Of a stretch of 64,000 nt of DNA, positions 44,684 through 55,568 are shown one piece after another. The notes under the pieces are model-generated. The model saw only the letters and a list, made by a program, of their open reading frames with translations, was not told the DNA's origin and did not search any database. Made by a program: the position numbers and the translations under genes. Source of the DNA: Coniferiporia sulphurascens (lineage: Eukaryota > Basidiomycota > Agaricomycetes > Hymenochaetales > Hymenochaetaceae); contig NBBA01000006.1 of the NCBI GenBank assembly GCA_002794785.1, positions 744,001-808,000 on the forward strand. Direction: 5' to 3'. Each line of letters opens with the position of its first letter. Position 1 is the stretch's first letter.

Positions 44684-47600
44684 CTACTGCGCTGCACCAC
44701 CATCCTGCGTGAGCCCCATTTTAAGCATTGCACCAACAATGTCAACCTCATTCCACCATGTGTCCACTGTTCCTGCCCCCATACCCATACCTGCCCCTGC
44801 ACCAGCTGCGGCTGTGACATTCAGCATTTGGATATACACAAGGGTATTACAGAAATGGCACGCGATCATATTGGGCATTTGGACACCATCAATGAGCCCT
44901 GGCAGCACATGCTGCAAGGGGTGGACATCAGGAGAGGAGATACTGTCGATGCTTGATGTGATCAGCTCAACAAGGCTGTTGATGAATTTGGGGGTCACCT
45001 GCACAGGGTAGAGGGTGAGGTAAGTAAGGGCATTGAGAAGACAGATTAAGATTGAGATTGGACTGCTTACTGCTGGTGCATTATGGTCCAGGTAGTAGAG
45101 GTACTGGTCGAGAGCATCACAGTAGAGTTGCACAGTTATGATATCCTTTGTTGTGGAATTCGCAATGCATAGTGATTTCTGCAGGCACTTGAGGGTGTGC
45201 TTGCTATCCTGGTGCGGGTACTGCCCAATTCACAATTTGTAAGCTCAAGTTCCTCCAAAGCAGAGATTTAAAAATAAAATAAGAAGTGACACATATGGCC
45301 TTCGGCCCCTCTGTCCCCTCCGACACAGCAGCAGTAGCGGCTTCGCCGGCAGCAGCACCCACTTCCTGGTGGCCCTGCTCCAGTGCCTCACCTGCATGTT
45401 CCTCCTGCCAGAACATGTAACTCACGAGGTGCACCGCAGTCACCTGATGAGGCTTCTTCAACAGCTTCACACCGTTCAGCGCTGCCTTCATGATAAGTGT
45501 ATCATAATTTATGTGCAAAACCCACATGCGCCCTGTAGTGTGCTGATGAGCAGTGCAATGGCCTGCAGCTGCACATGGCTGTCTGAGATGCTGTCCTCAT
45601 ACACGGTGGATGCCTGCACATATAGGTTGTACATCAGGTCTTCGAACCCGCATTTGTTGGACACTTGCACAGTGAGTAGGAAGAGTTGTAGTGTGATGGC
45701 AGGAGCTTTGACTTATGTGAAGAGGATCAAAATGAGCTGACACGTCAATTTGAGGATTGTGGAGACTTTGGATTGCCAGTCATCCTCCTAAAGCATGTTT
45801 GCATTTCGTTAGACGCGTTTGGAGGTGTTCAGTATGGGCTTTCACTTACCTCATGTTCCTGCTTTTTGTGCCGCTGGCATAATTTTATGGTGTTCGTGAT
45901 GAGCGCTGGGTACATATACTGTATTTGCTCTCCCCCAGCTTCGAAATGTCTCTGTGCTTCATGGAAGAGCTAAAAGGACTTCATCATTCTCTCCACTTCA
46001 ATGGGAAAAACGGTATACATACCTTGAACTGCACATCAAGCGTGTCCGTGCAGAACAGGTGCACCATCCTCGCAACCCATCCCTGCTCCTCCGCCATCTC
46101 CTCACGATCTACATGCGCAGGGAGCCAGCGCACACCTGAGCCCGAGCCCTGCCCACCACCAGCTACCACAGTATCAAGCTGATCATGTATGAGCACTTGA
46201 CAGAGCTCTAGCACACCACATACGTCCTCAGGCATCTCGATGATAGTCTCGTTCTTGAGCACGGACGCGATGATGGCATGTGCGAGCGAGCGGTGCATCA
46301 TAAAGGGTTGCAAAAGGAGCAGGTTGGCATACCACAGGAGTGTGAGTAGCATCAGCACAGATTGGTAGGATGGGAGCAACAAGGAGTGAGGTGAGATTGT
46401 TTGTTGTTTGTGTTGCATGCAGGTCTGGGCTGGGGGAGGAGGTGTGAGTGAGTGGGGACAGTCGTTTGATAGGGCATGTAGCTGACCTGTCTGCTTGTGA
46501 AGCCCAAGACCTGGTCGATGTATTCTAGGCGATCAGGATAACAGCTGACAGATATGTTCATGAGGGACACTAAGAGCACTGTAATATCCTGGATGGACAA
46601 GTCCAGCTTTGCCGAAGAGACTGGTATTAATCGGCTGTCCGAGTTGTATATGAAATGCCTCACCTTGATGAGTTCAACCACTTGATGCCAAAAGACCTCA
46701 AACAGCTTGACATTCTCCGGTATACCTCTGAATTTCTTCAAAGGTGCAGCCTCCTTTTCCTTTTCCTTACCCTTCTCTTCTGTTGGCGACTTTTCACCAT
46801 TCAGCGCTGCTTCCCCATTGCTCAGACTGAGATCTGCAAACGACTTTTCAGCATCTTCTAAGGTCGGGCTTGTTGATCCCCAAAAACTATGTCTTCTGAT
46901 GCCTGAGCTCCAGAATTCATACCCATGCTGTTCGTCCAGGCCTTGGCTTTCTGCGCCTTGACTTTCTCTGCCAGCCATCTCGCCACCACCTCCTCCTGGC
47001 GCTTCGACGTCCATTCCATCCGTACCACTGAGAGTGCGTTTCCGCTTCCCCCCGACACCAGGAGAGTCAATAGAACTGGTATGTTGCGGGATACCACTGT
47101 AGACCTTTGTCTGACTGAGCAGTGCGCCATATGTTGCCCACACTTCGAGATGCACAGTCCCCTCACAATCCCCGAAACACTCGATTAGTACAGGGGACAC
47201 GTCCTTGTATAGTGACATGGGCATTTCCGGTCGCGTTTCGATGAGTGCACCAAGAAGCTTTGTTGCAGAACGATGGATCTTGTAGGACGTACCTTCATCA
47301 TCTGAGTAATCTAGATCATCATCCTCATCCTCTTCATCTGCATCGGCATCAGCTGTATCCTCCTCCTCCTCCTCCTTGTTACCATTGTAGTTGGGGTTGT
47401 GTTTGATCAGCTTGGTACCCATCCATATGATCCGACTCGAGAACAGAGAAATCTCACCTGGGCAGCAGAGCACAAATACCTCGAGTGCATGAAGAGCATA
47501 TTCATGCAGCTCGTCATCCTCACATGCAGCAGCCTTGAGAACTCCAGGAATGATCATGTCAAGAACAACGGCTATACAACCGGGTGAATGACGTGTGATG

Positions 47601-47870
47601 GCAGTGATGTGCTGTACAGTTGTGTGCTGTTGTTCAATCGCTGCATTTGCACTGGCCTTGTTACGCAGACCAGGAAGTACAATGGATTGAATTGCTGAGC
47701 AGCAGGTAGAAATTGGGTGAGTGTCAATATTGCACACTTGCGAATGGTGGGGTGACTATGTGCAAGGATAGGAGTAAGTGCAGGCACCAGTTATGGAGAA
47801 AGATCAGGGCTGGAAAGTTGGGCCAGGATGATGACAGTTGATCCCCTGCAGTGATTGTCTTCATTAATCT
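44684..47870 (-). pseudogene. Chimera: CAND1 N-terminal part joined to VPS35 C-terminal half
   Basis: From the right: HSHPTIRKCAILTLTQFLP, DDELHEYALHALEVFVLCCP, a long acidic run, DLDYSDDEGTSYKIHRSATK, LYKDVSPVLIECFGD and GGKRKRTLSGTDGMDVE. These are HEAT repeats and acid loop of CAND1 (TIP120), the cullin-RING exchange factor. With no stop the frame passes into KSFADLSLSN, KFRGIPENVKLFEVFWHQVV, an in-frame 54-nt intron, LDLSIQDITVLLVSLMNISV, CYPDRLEYIDQVLGF, HAIIASVLKNETIIEMPEDV, EEQGWVARMVHLF, LNGVKLLKKPHQVTAVHL, LYCDALDQYLYYLDHNAP and ISSPDVHPLQHVLPGLIDGV: VPS35 from about mid-protein to the C-terminus. The join is near 46870-46990. Introns persist. Later exons hold stops and gaps. Confidence 0.85.
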
Positions 47871-48311
47871 AAGTCTAAACTTAAAGCTTGTAATGTTAAT
47901 TAGGCTGTAAATGGTAATTAGATTAGCAAGGTAGTCATAGGGGTTCAATTTTGAGGAAATTTCATGGCCTGGATGGCTCAGTGGTTGAGTGGTTTCTGAA
48001 CCATATGGAGGCTCGCTTAGAGTCAGGTGCTTTCGGGTTTCTGAACCTTATGCATCCGCTACTGGGATTGGCACAGATACCAAGATGCTATTAAGTCTTG
48101 TTCTCTAGGTTCCCTAGGTTCCAGTGGTATTGCATATGGCACGAATAATGCTACCCTTCTCCATTTTATTTTATTTTATCTTATGTTTTGTGGCTTTCTC
48201 CCCCAGATGCTGCAGTGGGAGGGCCAAGTCCTGGGTTCAAGCCCAGTGAAAGCAAGTAAATTTTTATTATTTTTTCCTAATAAGTGCCACAATTCCTGCG
48301 GCCAACTGCAC
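47865..48311 (+). repeat. tRNA-related SINE-like repeat, copy 2
   Basis: Same family and orientation as 28776-29221, with GGCTCAGTGGTTGAG near 47978 and CCTGGGTTCAAGCCCAG near 48230. It lies between the CAND1-VPS35 chimera (minus) and the PHD-finger gene (plus), as copy 1 lies between VPS35 (minus) and RPL24 (plus). Confidence 0.45.
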
Positions 48312-50110
48312 TGTGGGGGGGTGGGTGTAGCGCAACTGCAGTGGTTAGCAGGCCCAGACACGTCCTCCCTTCCTCCACCCACCAAAGAGCCTGACACCCA
48401 CTCCTCTGTCCGCTCCGTTGCATCCTCGTTGTCGAACTTGACTGCCACCTACACAAAACACACCAAGGATGACGTAGATGAATCCCAGGCTGCTCCGCCG
48501 ACAAGCCACCACAGGAACCCTTCTGTCGCATCTACCACTAATGTTGTACATGCCCCCACCTCCCCAAAGCGGACCAAGCATAGAGGAAAGGAGCACACTA
48601 CCAAGGTGGAAGATGCCATTGAGCTCATCCCCCCAAGTGCAGTAGACACAGAGGTCCCTGCTGCTGGAGAAGAGGCTCTGGAAGAGGACACAGGAATTAC
48701 CTGCTGTGTCTGTGAAGGCCAAGGCACGTTATGATGGCCGCACCGATTTTCAACCATGCTGATGGTGTTCTGTATATTCTTTCAGCCGATTATGACAAGG
48801 ACGCTGCCGACTTTATGGTTCAATGTGAAGTATGCACGGCCTGGCAGCATGGTCCGTGCATGGGTTTCGCACAGGAGAGTGAACTGCCCCCTGGCGATTA
48901 CTACTGCGAGTGGTGCAAGCCAGAGAATCATGTAGAGTTGTTAAAGTGTGTCACAGCCCTCCATACAATCCGTGAGTTTTCCTAACTATATCCCAGGAAG
49001 CTGCAAAGGCACCAACAACAGAGCTCTGAGAAGTCTCTACACCACACGTCCCACCAATCCCGTAACTCTCACTCACATTCAGACATTCTCCCACTCACTT
49101 CTTGAAAACAGCAAAGAAACAAAACACAATGATCTTAAAATCTATGCACGTTGTGGTAGACGATGAGGTGCAGTGGTAGTAGTAGAGAGGGAACGGGGTT
49201 ATCAGCATAAACCAATGTATTTCGTAGTAGAGACCAGCTCTCCTTATATACATCTACCGTGAGCTACGTATACTATAACTATCATAGCTCCTATTTGTAT
49301 GGCATTATCATTGCATTATTGTTCACTTAGTAAGGTGGTTGTTCATATGACCATGTACTATACTTAGTCGTTCGTTATATTTATTTAATAAATGAATAGT
49401 CACAATGCGGCTTATGAAGAAAGCATACAGGAACTTCTGGATGTGATGGTGGCAAGTGTTGCCTAACAGTGATGTAGTGAGCAAAGACAGGGCTATGAGT
49501 GTTGCGGAAACTGAAGAAGTAGTACAAATGTTGCCGATGCGGTTTCCGGGGGGGGGGGCGGAAGAGATGAAAACGAATAGACGAGGACACATATGCATTC
49601 TTTCCTTGTTGAAATGCTAGCAGAATTTGACATCATCGTCCAGTGTGTCTATGAAGAGGAAGCAATTGTCTTCTATCATTTCGGAACGCGTAACCACAAC
49701 AGCATCGCATACTGAAAAGCCAGAGAAGATTGCAGAAATCACTACGACTCTTTTACCGCCACCTCCACCCCCAGTGCATGGAAAATCACGCATCAGAGGC
49801 GCTGGAGGTCAGAAGAGTGACATTGCGCAGGATGCCTCTGTTTTGGATGATGGCGAGGAAGGTTTGTAACTTCGACTTGCTTTTTTTTCGCCACACAGAG
49901 AGGTGCAACCAGCCATAATGCTGTATTCTCAGCATCTGCCCTTGCCCACTTCCAAAGTACCTTTGCACCACAGACCAACATAGAGGTTGCTCAAGCAAAG
50001 GTGTCCGAGGTTATGACAACAGTTCCGCCAAAAGATGTGGTCACTGCGGACGTTATCAGCGGCACTCCTGGTCTGTCTTCTTGTCTCGGGTATATCCACC
50101 GCAAACGATA
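48312..50110 (+). pseudogene. PHD-finger protein gene split by a copia solo LTR
   Basis: Exon to about 48726 is Ser/Pro/Lys-rich, ends acidic (EEALEEDTG), then ITCCVCEGQGT. A 58-nt intron leads to DYDKDAADFMVQCEVC, TAWQHGPCMGF and GDYYCEWCKPENHVELLK, completing a C4-H-C3 PHD finger, which typically reads histone H3 tails. After a short intron the sequence is Gln/Ser/His-rich (KLQRHQQQSSEKS) up to the LTR at 49133. It resumes at 49391 as MNSHNAAYEESIQELLDV, which I remember as following the same region in basidiomycete PHD proteins. Later parts (KPEKIAEITTTL, PPPPPPVHGKSRIRG) are coding-like to about 50110 with breaks. Several frames are disrupted. Confidence 0.65.
49133..49390 (-). repeat. 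Copia solo LTR inside the PHD-finger gene
   Basis: 258 bp with complement ends TATTAAAT/TTTTAAGA and a perfect duplication AATGA (49128-49132 and 49391-49395). Same family as 1365-1623. Confidence 0.95.
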
Positions 50111-51769
50111 CTGAATAAGGTGAACAGGTGAGCTGCGACACAGGACTGTGAGAGTCTACAAGCCGACATGGAGTATGATGCAGAGTGGAGGTGCATGAGG
50201 AGAAAGGTGGAGGATCGACTTTGACATTCTGCAGAGAGGCGGACGATGGGAGAACCCGCTTATGGGATGGGCAAGCTCGTAAGTAACTCAATGCGAACTG
50301 TTTCCTGGGTCCAAGCTGAACAGATGTATGTGCACCTCAGGTGCGGATTACGTGCAGGGCACACGTATGTCGTTCTGCTCAAAAGAGGACGCTATCCATT
50401 TCGCCGAAAAGCAGGGTGCATTTTACCAGTTCTCCAACTTACTCACTTGAAGCTGACACTGTTCACTATCTAATTGCTAATACAAGGGTCGTTAGCCACT
50501 AAGAAGCATCCAAATCAGTACACTTATCAAGGTAAATCTAGCTCTAATACCCAGAGTTGACATGCACCGCAGTCGGCACTTGGACAAAGCCAACATAACT
50601 CGACAATGCACGACCATGGACTGAGCCACATCCTACCTGTCTATTTTCTCCCATCTATGGTGGATGCAGGAGTTGAGCATTGCCTTCACAATGAATTGAC
50701 CGATAATCTCAAATACATAGGTATGCCTTTCTCCACAGTCAGCTGTGGTATCAGACAGCCCCACTGGAGCGGGGAAGAGACCGGTGGGATGCCTGCCATG
50801 GAGAATGTCATCACTGCGGCTTCTGTGCTTTGAGGGACAGATGCCGGCGGTGGTAGCGGGATCAGTCCGGATTTTGCAGCAGCCGGCGCGGGTGCAGGGT
50901 CGACCTTCTGCGTGGACGCCTGGCTCGCCATCCGATGGATACACAGTGGCGACAATGACAGCGTGGTATACAAGATGGTCGAAGCTCCCAAAGGCGGGTC
51001 AATGGCACTAAGCTGGAATTCACTTCCATACACCGGCGCTGAGGTTGCTGTAGTGGGCGCACCAACCGAGAATCCGAATGCACTCGGTGGTGGGAGGCTG
51101 TTCGCGACCTTCACATCAATCGCAGGCAGGCGGGAATTTGTGTGATGCATGTGTTTGCACGTGCCCAAGACCACATTGCTCACAGTTCGGCCATGTTTCG
51201 TTGTCTGGGGGACACCACCAGTGACAGACAGTGCACACTGGCGCGGGGGCATCGGCTGGTTGAGTAGTGGGACACCCATAGGCAGGTCTAATATGCATCT
51301 CTTCAGGTCTGCGATCTCATCCCGTGTTCGTGTGTGCGAAAGCTGCGAAGGTGCATTCACATGTCGCGACTGAATCGGATGTGGAGGTGACAACGCAGGC
51401 GTTCTACCTTGTGGCATGTTTGTCTTTATGCTATACATATCCATACCAGGCAAGGTCGCATGCTCCGCAGGTGTTGTGCCCAAGCGTGCCCAAATCGCAC
51501 CGGGACTCGGCAGGGCCCCACATGCAGACGGGATGGGCATCTCCGCCGCACCAAGTGCACTCGGTCCGGGGACCACAAGCACTGTCAGCAGAAGTGGGAA
51601 GCACAAAAGTGAGAATGCCGACAGCACCAGCGAGACCAGCTCTTGCTCATGTCCTCGCATTGGCGAAAGCAGCTGCGGCTGTGCGGTCATCTGCATCGGA
51701 GCAAGAGAGTTCGAATTTGGATGAGGAAGAGACCTGGCTTCGTGGTCCGGCAACGTGCATGGCGTAGCA
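50111..51769. other. Unassigned coding-like mosaic
   Basis: A long minus-strand frame continues leftward from the UFD4 fragment to about 50686 but carries no UFD4 sequence after about 51770. A minus-strand stretch at 51116-51298 is Cys-rich, with CTVCHWWCP..NETWPNCEQCG, a possible zinc-binding module from an unidentified protein. 50111-50685 shows nothing clear. The long open frame may be partly chance in GC-rich DNA. Confidence 0.3.
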
Positions 51770-52461
51770 GTGGGCATGGGCAACCCGGTACCAGAGCCGA
51801 TCTTGTAAACGCCAGGACGAGTAGCCTGAGTGTCAGCATCTCGCCAAATTTTCAAGTCCCGCCTCGTGAACTCCTTGGACACCATGGAATAGAATTCAAG
51901 TGTCGGACATAATCCAGTTCCAACCTCATCAAAGTACTCGACCTCCAGAATCGATGAAGATGACCCATAAAGCTCGAACACTTTGAAAGCAGACTCAGGT
52001 ATATGCTTTCTTGATATCCGAACCTTTTGCCTCTGCAAGCGCCTGAGGAAACCAAATGTGTCGTCTCTCTGAGACGTCTCCTGGGCACGATTTTGGCTAT
52101 GCCATTTTAAAATAAGGTGCGCATATCCGAAGGATGTTGACTGTAGGAATGAGAAGCGTGTAGAGAATGGGAATGAGAAAGGAAATGAAGTGGGAGATCC
52201 ATGGCCCACTCCAGAAGGCAGGAGCTGAAAACAAAATGAGAACATGTGGCAATCTCAAATTACGCACCTAGCTACAAGCATCGGCTCTTCTAGCTGACGA
52301 GTCAACTTAGCAGTCAATTTATTATTAAAAAAAGCTGTCTCAGGAAGTGGCTGGGCACTCGAAAAGCTATTGTCATTATTGTCTGCATTCAGTCTGTGTA
52401 GGATGTGCAAAAGCTTAAGAATTTTCGAGTATGATGCCTCATCATGAAGGGAGGCTAGCAA
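51770..52461 (-). pseudogene. UFD4: UFD4/TRIP12-type HECT ubiquitin ligase fragment
   Basis: From the right: ILKLLHILHRLNA, LPETAFFNNKLTAKLTRQLE and EEPMLVAR, a 44-nt intron-like gap, CLLEWAMDLPLHF, a frame shift, then TRFSFLQSTSFGYAHLILKW, RDDTFGFLRRLQRQKVRISR, KVFELYGSSSSILEVEYFDE and GTGLCPTLEFYSMVSKEFTR with RDLKIWRD. This is the region just N-terminal to the catalytic HECT lobe of UFD4, which builds ubiquitin chains on N-degron and fusion substrates. The catalytic Cys region is absent. It is joined leftward to unrelated sequence in the same frame. Confidence 0.85.
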
Positions 52462-53067
52462 AAAGACAGGTGATCTTGCCCATGATGGGGAATCAACTGC
52501 GGCTTATGAGGGTTAAGTCGAATGTAAATCAGGCCGAAGGGCACACCAGACTTACTTTCAGTAACCTGTCAAGGGCCAGTTACTTTCTTGTATTTCACGG
52601 TATACACTCCGAGTCCTCGCCAGATCATATTTGACAGGACAGTGCCCCCTGGAGACTTGTGAGCCTCATGTTGGTGTACTGCCCCGTAGATAGTCAGTCA
52701 TATCCAAAGGGAGAATATGACCATCCATGTTGAATTCCAGATGCCAATCGCTGCCTTTGTTCTTGAGTACAGCTGCATAAGAAGGCTTCCGATCTGATGA
52801 GCAAAGCTGGGGATTGAGGGGCTTGTCCTATATAATAATCTTGCTCACCCTTTTCTTCCATAAGAATGTTACTAATAATTTTATTAATCACATTTTTGTG
52901 ATTGCCAAGGCAAAATCACTTTTTAAAGTAAATTTTCCCTGTGAATCTCATTTTTGGCAGGGTCTTGCATGACATGTCACTTTGGTAATTTGGGGAATGG
53001 TCAACTCCCAGAAAATATCCCAAAAGTAAAATGTCTATGTGAGGTAAGTCCCTGGCAAAGCAAGGGA
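52462..53067. other. No clear gene
   Basis: Might include more decayed UFD4-side sequence to about 52700, but no motif is convincing. 52700-53067 is AT-rich with no recognised feature. Confidence 0.35.
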
Positions 53068-53072
53068 TTGAG

Positions 53073-54418
53073 TGTTAGATTCGCTCCCTGAGTAAGGGAT
53101 TGAAACAAGTGATAACAGATTCACACAGTAATACTAGTTAGTTTAGGGCAGGCTTGATACCCTTTACTCACTAGAGTGTTAGAGCTGATGATGGTGGTAA
53201 GAGACAAGAGATGAATTAAACTGCTTTTTACTGCAATTTTACATTGGGCTTTTATACCCTACATGTTGTAGTCTATTTACTATGTTCTGGTAGATACTAC
53301 AACATACTACTCTTGATTTCTAAGTCATAAGAATGTTCCAGTACAATCCTGTACATGCTATTTACTATTCTTAGCTTCTTATGAGTCAGTTACATATTCT
53401 GGTATGTTCTACAGCCTAATGTGCTATCTTTATCTTATGCTAGAACCTTCCCTGAGTTTCCATCAAGTCATACAGTGTAATACCTAAGTTAACCATTCTC
53501 GGATACTACTATACCTATGATGCTTCTCCTTATTTCCTAATTGGTTCTGCTGTGTGATGCACTATACTTGGCTCCCATCAATTACGCCTTCAATTGATCG
53601 CCATGCTTCTGTTGGCTGTTCTTAGCCAAACACTTAGATATACTTGTGTGGCTCAGCAATTCTGTTAGCCTTCTTAATCTTATCTTGTCGTGGCTTGTTA
53701 CTTATTACCATAGACTAGGATTGAGTCATTTCTATGGTGTTGTTGAAAGGGGTTTGCTCTGGTGTCCTATCGTCTACTGGCATAAAGAGCTCCTCAGGCC
53801 CTATAGTGTTTATATTTGTTATCCTGCTATACCCTGGTGTGACTCTATATGAAGGTTCATCATTGAACCATTGTATTATAATCTCTTTATCGATTGGTAT
53901 TAACTCCTGTCTTTGGTTTGGTTCCTTTCAATCTACTGTTGTGTGTCCTTTGGCTATGAAGTTGGCTTTGTATGTGAATAGTTGTTCTTGTAATTGTTTA
54001 TTGATAGTATGAACTATTTGGTGTGCTGCTTCTGCATAATTGGTTGATGTAATAACCACCCTTTGGTAACATAGTTCATTATGTGGCTGATTATAAATCT
54101 TGGTTCTTGTATAAGCACTGATTATATATCTATTCAATTGATACGAGAACATAGTTGCTCTATGTTCAATTATTACTTCCAGCCTTTCTGCCACTTGTTG
54201 TTCCCTTGTAGTATGATCAAATGTAATTTGACAGTTGTCATATCCTGCATTCTGTCCTACTGTTGCGCATGCAATATTAAACACTTTCCATGCTACTTGA
54301 TCTGCATCTTTACAGTGTTGACATAGGTTCCTGGTATCAATTAGAGTTACAGGTCTTGCCATGTCAATCTTGCTAATCCATTGATCCAGTGATCACAATT
54401 TTCATCAATTTACTAACA
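53073..54418 (-). mobile_element. Element A copy 2, uninterrupted (LTR-like, 1346 bp)
   Basis: On the minus strand it runs TGTTAGTAAATTG...AATCTAACA. The flanks are a perfect 5-bp duplication TTGAG (53068-53072 and 54419-54423). TGTTA..TAACA termini and 5-bp duplications fit a solo LTR. A TATA box (complement at 53250-53256) and the leader CTCTTACCACCATCATCAGC follow in that order. Unusually for an LTR it contains a protein-coding frame upstream of the TATA box. Confidence 0.85.
53690..54362 (-). CDS. Reading frame inside element A, unknown protein
   Basis: A 144-codon frame (54362-53928) begins MARPVTLIDTRNLCQHCKD, with FNIACATVG, NCQITFDHTTRE and HRATMFSYQLNRYIISAY. After one stop the similarity continues to about 53690 (GPEELFMP, DDRTPEQTPF). 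Copy 1 at 8060-8780 preserves the same amino-acid pattern despite stops (FNIACATIG, NCQIIFDHTTRE, ATMFSYQLN, GPEELFML, DDRTPEQTPF). Conservation of sense codons suggests a once-real protein of over 200 residues. No family is recognised; a gag-like or accessory role is possible. Confidence 0.5.
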
Positions 54419-54423
54419 TTGAG

Positions 54424-55568
54424 GGCTTGTAGAGGTGATAAACAAGCTGGGCAGGTTTATGCAATATGTGAGAAATATTTCCTTATATATCTCTGTTTGT
54501 GGATATTTGCCTGTCATGTGACATACTTCCATAAATTTGACTCAGGGTCTTCTGCTTCTTTTCCTTTTACCACCATCATCCCATTTGCAAATATTCCACA
54601 TTTGGGGTTTTGGTCATCCTAGATCATAAAAATACTTGGGAAGTGGAGAAGGAGACTGATAGATTATCCTACTTTCTCTTCTCCATGTTCACTCCCACAT
54701 ATTATGCCTGCAATGCATCATCTCTTAACTTCAGATTTCTGCATCATTACTTCTTCCTCCCACAAGGACCCAATGCTTATCATGCTTGTTGGTTTGCATG
54801 TCCTTGGGAGTACATCATTCATGCCATATCTGGCCTGTCCCTCATTTGACTTTGGCATTGCTTTCTCAAATAGTATTGCCATTGTCACCAGTGCATATCA
54901 CATTTTTCAAGCATTCTATGATGTAATTCTTTCCATTTATTTTGACTGACTTATAGATTCATCCACCATCCCAGTTGAACATCTAGGAGGTTTACTCATA
55001 AAGGTGAGTAATGTTTCACAGATCTGTTGAACATCTCTTTATAGCTGATTTATTTATGCTTTCACTAACAAGACTCCTGTTACCATGCCCATAGAGTGTT
55101 TCTTTTTTCTAATTGCTTAGGATGTTTTGGCCCCACTGACCACTGATTTTCCAGTTTTTATGCTTCTCTTCAGTCATACTTACATACACCTGACTTGAGG
55201 AGTAAGATGTCTATATATCATAGCCAAATATCTTAAAATCTACGCACGTTGTGGTAGATGATGAGGTGCAGTGGTGATGAAGAGGCAAAGGTGGGTTATC
55301 AGCATAAACCGATGTATTTCTAGGGCGAGACCAGCTCCCCTTATATACACGTTCCATGGGCTAGTACTACTATAACTATCTAGCTCCTATATCATATGGC
55401 GTTATCATTGCGTTATCGTTCACTTAGTAAGATGGTATATCATCTGACCATCTCTATACTTAGTACGTTCATTTATAATTATTTAATAAAATAGAACATA
55501 TTTTCTCTGAAAGGACTAGACAAAGAATGTGATCAACCAAATGACCAGGGAGATTATCAGTCAGAAAT
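54424..55568 (+). repeat. Interspersed repeat E, copy 2 (interrupted by a solo LTR)
   Basis: Matches 39035-39930. It begins right after the duplication of element A copy 2 and is split at 55231-55488 by a copia solo LTR, then continues from AAATAGAACATATTTT to ATCAGTCAGAAATA, where the LINE starts. Confidence 0.6.
55231..55488 (-). repeat. Copia solo LTR inside repeat E
   Basis: 258 bp with perfect duplication AAATA (55226-55230 and 55489-55493). The uninterrupted E copy at 39035 shows the pre-insertion sequence around 39835. Confidence 0.95.
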
